The position numbers and the translations under genes were made by a program. Below the pieces are notes generated by a model, which had not been told where the DNA came from, did not search any database, and was given only the letters and a program-made list of their open reading frames with translations. A stretch of 5,163 nucleotides of DNA from Candidatus Woesearchaeota archaeon (GTDB lineage: Archaea; Nanobdellota; Nanobdellia; Woesearchaeales; CG1-02-33-12), in contig PWVO01000084.1 of assembly GCA_003561825.1 (NCBI GenBank), forward strand, positions 1 through 5,163, read 5' to 3'. Positions 3,830 through 5,163 of the stretch are shown here, in pieces (position 1 is the first letter of the stretch; every line of letters starts with the position of its first letter).

Positions 3830-5163
3830 ATGAAAATTAATCATGGAAAATTAGGGCTTTTAGCAGCATTTTTTGTTTTTGGCATTCTTATATTGCAGAA
3901 TGCTGCTGCTGACACAACATTAAATGATATAGAGATAGATGTTGAGCAAAATTATGTGCCTGTATTTCTGGCAAATGCTTTTCGGAGCTCTCCGATTTTT
4001 GCTTCTGCAGTTGGCTTAACTGGCAATATTGGAATAGGAACATTAAACCCTCTTGCAAAGCTTCATGTTGCAGGAAATGTAAATATTGATAATTCTCTTA
4101 ATATTGGAAATGATGCAAGTGTATCGAGCCTTGAATTCAGCACAGCGCAGGCATCTGGAGAAATAAACATGAATGAAAATCCAATAACTAATGTTAGATA
4201 TCCTGAAAATGAGGATGATGCTGCAACAGCAGGGTATGTTCTTGATATGCTTAGCGGATTATCAGGAGGCGCAGATCTCCCTCCAGGAGTTTCAGGCCAG
4301 ACATTAAGGCATGACGGCACAGGCTGGGTTGCAAGCAGCCTTTTGTTCAATAATGGCGAGCAGGCAAGGATACAGAACAATGCAGAAGTTTTGAGCTTAA
4401 TAGGAGAGAATCATGTTTTTCAAGGATTTTATCCACAGGGCGGAGAGAATCGTTTTGGATGGCTTGGGTATGGATCTTCTGGAACTCAGGTCCTTACATT
4501 GATGAATCAAAGGAATGCCGGCCTGGACATTGGCACAAATGGAAATAGCAGAATATTCATTACAGGAGCAGGAAATGTCGGCATCGGAACCACTGCTCCG
4601 GGCACAAAATTAGATATAGCAGCAGGAACAGGGACAACCCTTCGTGTAGCAAATCCTCCTTCTGGAAATCCAGCAATGCTGGTAGGAAGGGTAAGTGGAA
4701 GCCCTTCTATCAGGGGTATTTCTGATACAGATTGGTTGATAATAGATGCGGGAACAAGTGGTAGAGCTGGGCTGAATTACTGGAGCAGTGGAGATGTGGT
4801 GCTAGCTCGGGGAGGGGGAGATGTTGGCATTGGCACAACTTCTCCTTCATATAGGCTTGATGTTTCTGGGAATGCAAGGTTTACACAGCCAGTTATTGTT
4901 GGATCTCCTACTGCAGATTCACATGCAGCTACCAAAGCTTATGTGGATGCTTCAGTAGGTGATGCAGGCTCTGGAATTGACGGTTCAGGAACAGCAAACT
5001 ACATCACAAGATGGGCTGGCAGCTCTTCTTTGGACAACTCAGTTATCTATCAGTCTGGAAGCAATATAGGTATTGGAATAACAAGCCCGGGAGGAAGGTT
5101 GCATGTTGAAGGCCTTGACGAAAGCCCAATTATCCAGTTCAGAGGCCGCAGTCAAGGGGAAAC
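3830..5163 (+). CDS. Large secreted fibre/adhesin-like protein with GIG and ATKxYVD repeats (partial, 3' end outside window)
   Basis: The frame stays open for 444 codons and runs off the right edge, so total length is unknown. Residues 1-27 form a Sec signal peptide (NHGK near the start, core LGLLAAFFVFGILIL, probable cut after NAAA). The mature part is low in charge and rich in Gly, Ser and Thr. GIG blocks lie at 66-82 (NIGIGTLNP), 249-266 (NVGIGTTAP), 331-347 (DVGIGTTSP) and 412-428 (NIGIGITSP), mostly followed by KLxVxG-like endings. Stem motifs lie at 130-139 (DAATAGYVLD) and 365-373 (HAATKAYVD). SGQTLRHDGTGWV (155-167) and ANYITRW...NSVIY (389-408) are other elements typical of this protein class. 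These repeats occur in phage tail fibres and bacterial surface proteins, often ahead of a C-terminal S74 intramolecular chaperone domain; none is visible here. I infer a trimeric, beta-structured extracellular fibre. No specific ligand or function can be assigned. Confidence 0.87.
   Translation, partial: MKINHGKLGLLAAFFVFGILILQNAAADTTLNDIEIDVEQNYVPVFLANAFRSSPIFASAVGLTGNIGIGTLNPLAKLHVAGNVNIDNSLNIGNDASVSSLEFSTAQASGEINMNENPITNVRYPENEDDAATAGYVLDMLSGLSGGADLPPGVSGQTLRHDGTGWVASSLLFNNGEQARIQNNAEVLSLIGENHVFQGFYPQGGENRFGWLGYGSSGTQVLTLMNQRNAGLDIGTNGNSRIFITGAGNVGIGTTAPGTKLDIAAGTGTTLRVANPPSGNPAMLVGRVSGSPSIRGISDTDWLIIDAGTSGRAGLNYWSSGDVVLARGGGDVGIGTTSPSYRLDVSGNARFTQPVIVGSPTADSHAATKAYVDASVGDAGSGIDGSGTANYITRWAGSSSLDNSVIYQSGSNIGIGITSPGGRLHVEGLDESPIIQFRGRSQGE
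3953..4252 (+). repeat. Fibre module copy B
   Basis: Residues 42-141 of the fibre protein: YVPVFLANAFRSSPIF entry, NIGIGTLNPLAKLHVAG, linker, then NPITNVRYPENEDDAATAGYV. The order and spacing match copy A. The last motif deviates from the usual ATKxYVD (ATAGYVLD). Confidence 0.7.
4286..4627 (+). repeat. Fibre module copy C (GQTLRHDG start, GIG end)
   Basis: Residues 153-266 start with GVSGQTLRHDGTGWV and end with NVGIGTTAPGTKLDIAAG. The unit is longer than the others because about 80 residues (RFGWLGYG...GLDIGTNGNSRIFITGAG) sit between the two motifs. It has no ATKxYVD motif. Confidence 0.6.
4820..4948 (+). repeat. Fibre module copy D (GIG plus ATKAYVD)
   Basis: Residues 331-373 run DVGIGTTSPSYRLDVSG, then a short linker to SHAATKAYVD. 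This is the most canonical GIG-to-stem unit in the window. Confidence 0.7.
4979..5113 (+). repeat. Fibre module copy E (entry motif plus GIG, continues past window)
   Basis: Residues 384-428 carry DGSGTANYITRWAG, LDNSVIY and NIGIGITSPGGRLHVEG. The entry motif resembles the starts of copies A and B. Ile replaces the usual Thr after GIG. The following stem motif, if present, is beyond the right edge. Confidence 0.65.

Noticed and set aside
4063..4380. 105-aa minus-strand reading frame
   Set aside because: It lies wholly antisense to the well-supported fibre gene and has no ribosome site or recognisable motif.
4025..5113. GIG repeats as a CRISPR or DNA-level tandem repeat
   Set aside because: Similarity is at the protein level, with divergent codons and irregular spacing, so it reflects protein modules and not a nucleic-acid array.

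Overview
The window looks archaeal, most likely from a DPANN-type genome such as Woesearchaeota or a relative. The lineage is inferred from gene style, not from a marker gene. The evidence is: archaeal TATA boxes about 25-28 nt upstream of starts, apparently leaderless first genes with a strong Shine-Dalgarno (SD) site inside an operon, a class III (type IV pilin-like) signal peptide with the QLATEYL motif, a class II tRNA-Ser gene with no encoded CCA, and a secreted archaeal-style transglutaminase-like protein.

Layout. Bases 1-122 hold what looks like the tail of an IS200/IS605-family tnpB gene and its right-end hairpin. This part is tentative because little of it is in view. A small multi-pass membrane protein of unknown function (213-680, +) follows. 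It converges on, and overlaps by 9 bp, a 657-aa secreted transglutaminase-like protein with Ig-like repeats (672-2645, -). Upstream of that gene lies tRNA-Ser(GCU) (2774-2859, -). An AT-rich spacer of about 110 bp carries back-to-back promoters for the tRNA and for a rightward two-gene operon.

That operon is the most unusual part. Its first gene (2970-3806) encodes a pilin-like N-terminal anchor whose C-terminus is a phage-tail-fibre/adhesin-type module: a GIG block followed by an ATKKFVD stem motif. The second gene (3830 to beyond the window end) encodes a Sec-exported protein built almost entirely of the same modules. It has four GIG blocks and two ATKxYVD-like stem motifs within the 444 codons visible. 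The first module of the second protein resembles the C-terminal module of the first, so the two proteins probably form one surface fibre system. I infer a pilin-type membrane anchor or filament subunit partnered with a long beta-structured fibre. The downstream end, where an intramolecular chaperone domain might sit, is outside the window.

No stretch of more than 300 bases lacks a gene. No CRISPR array, rRNA or origin was seen.
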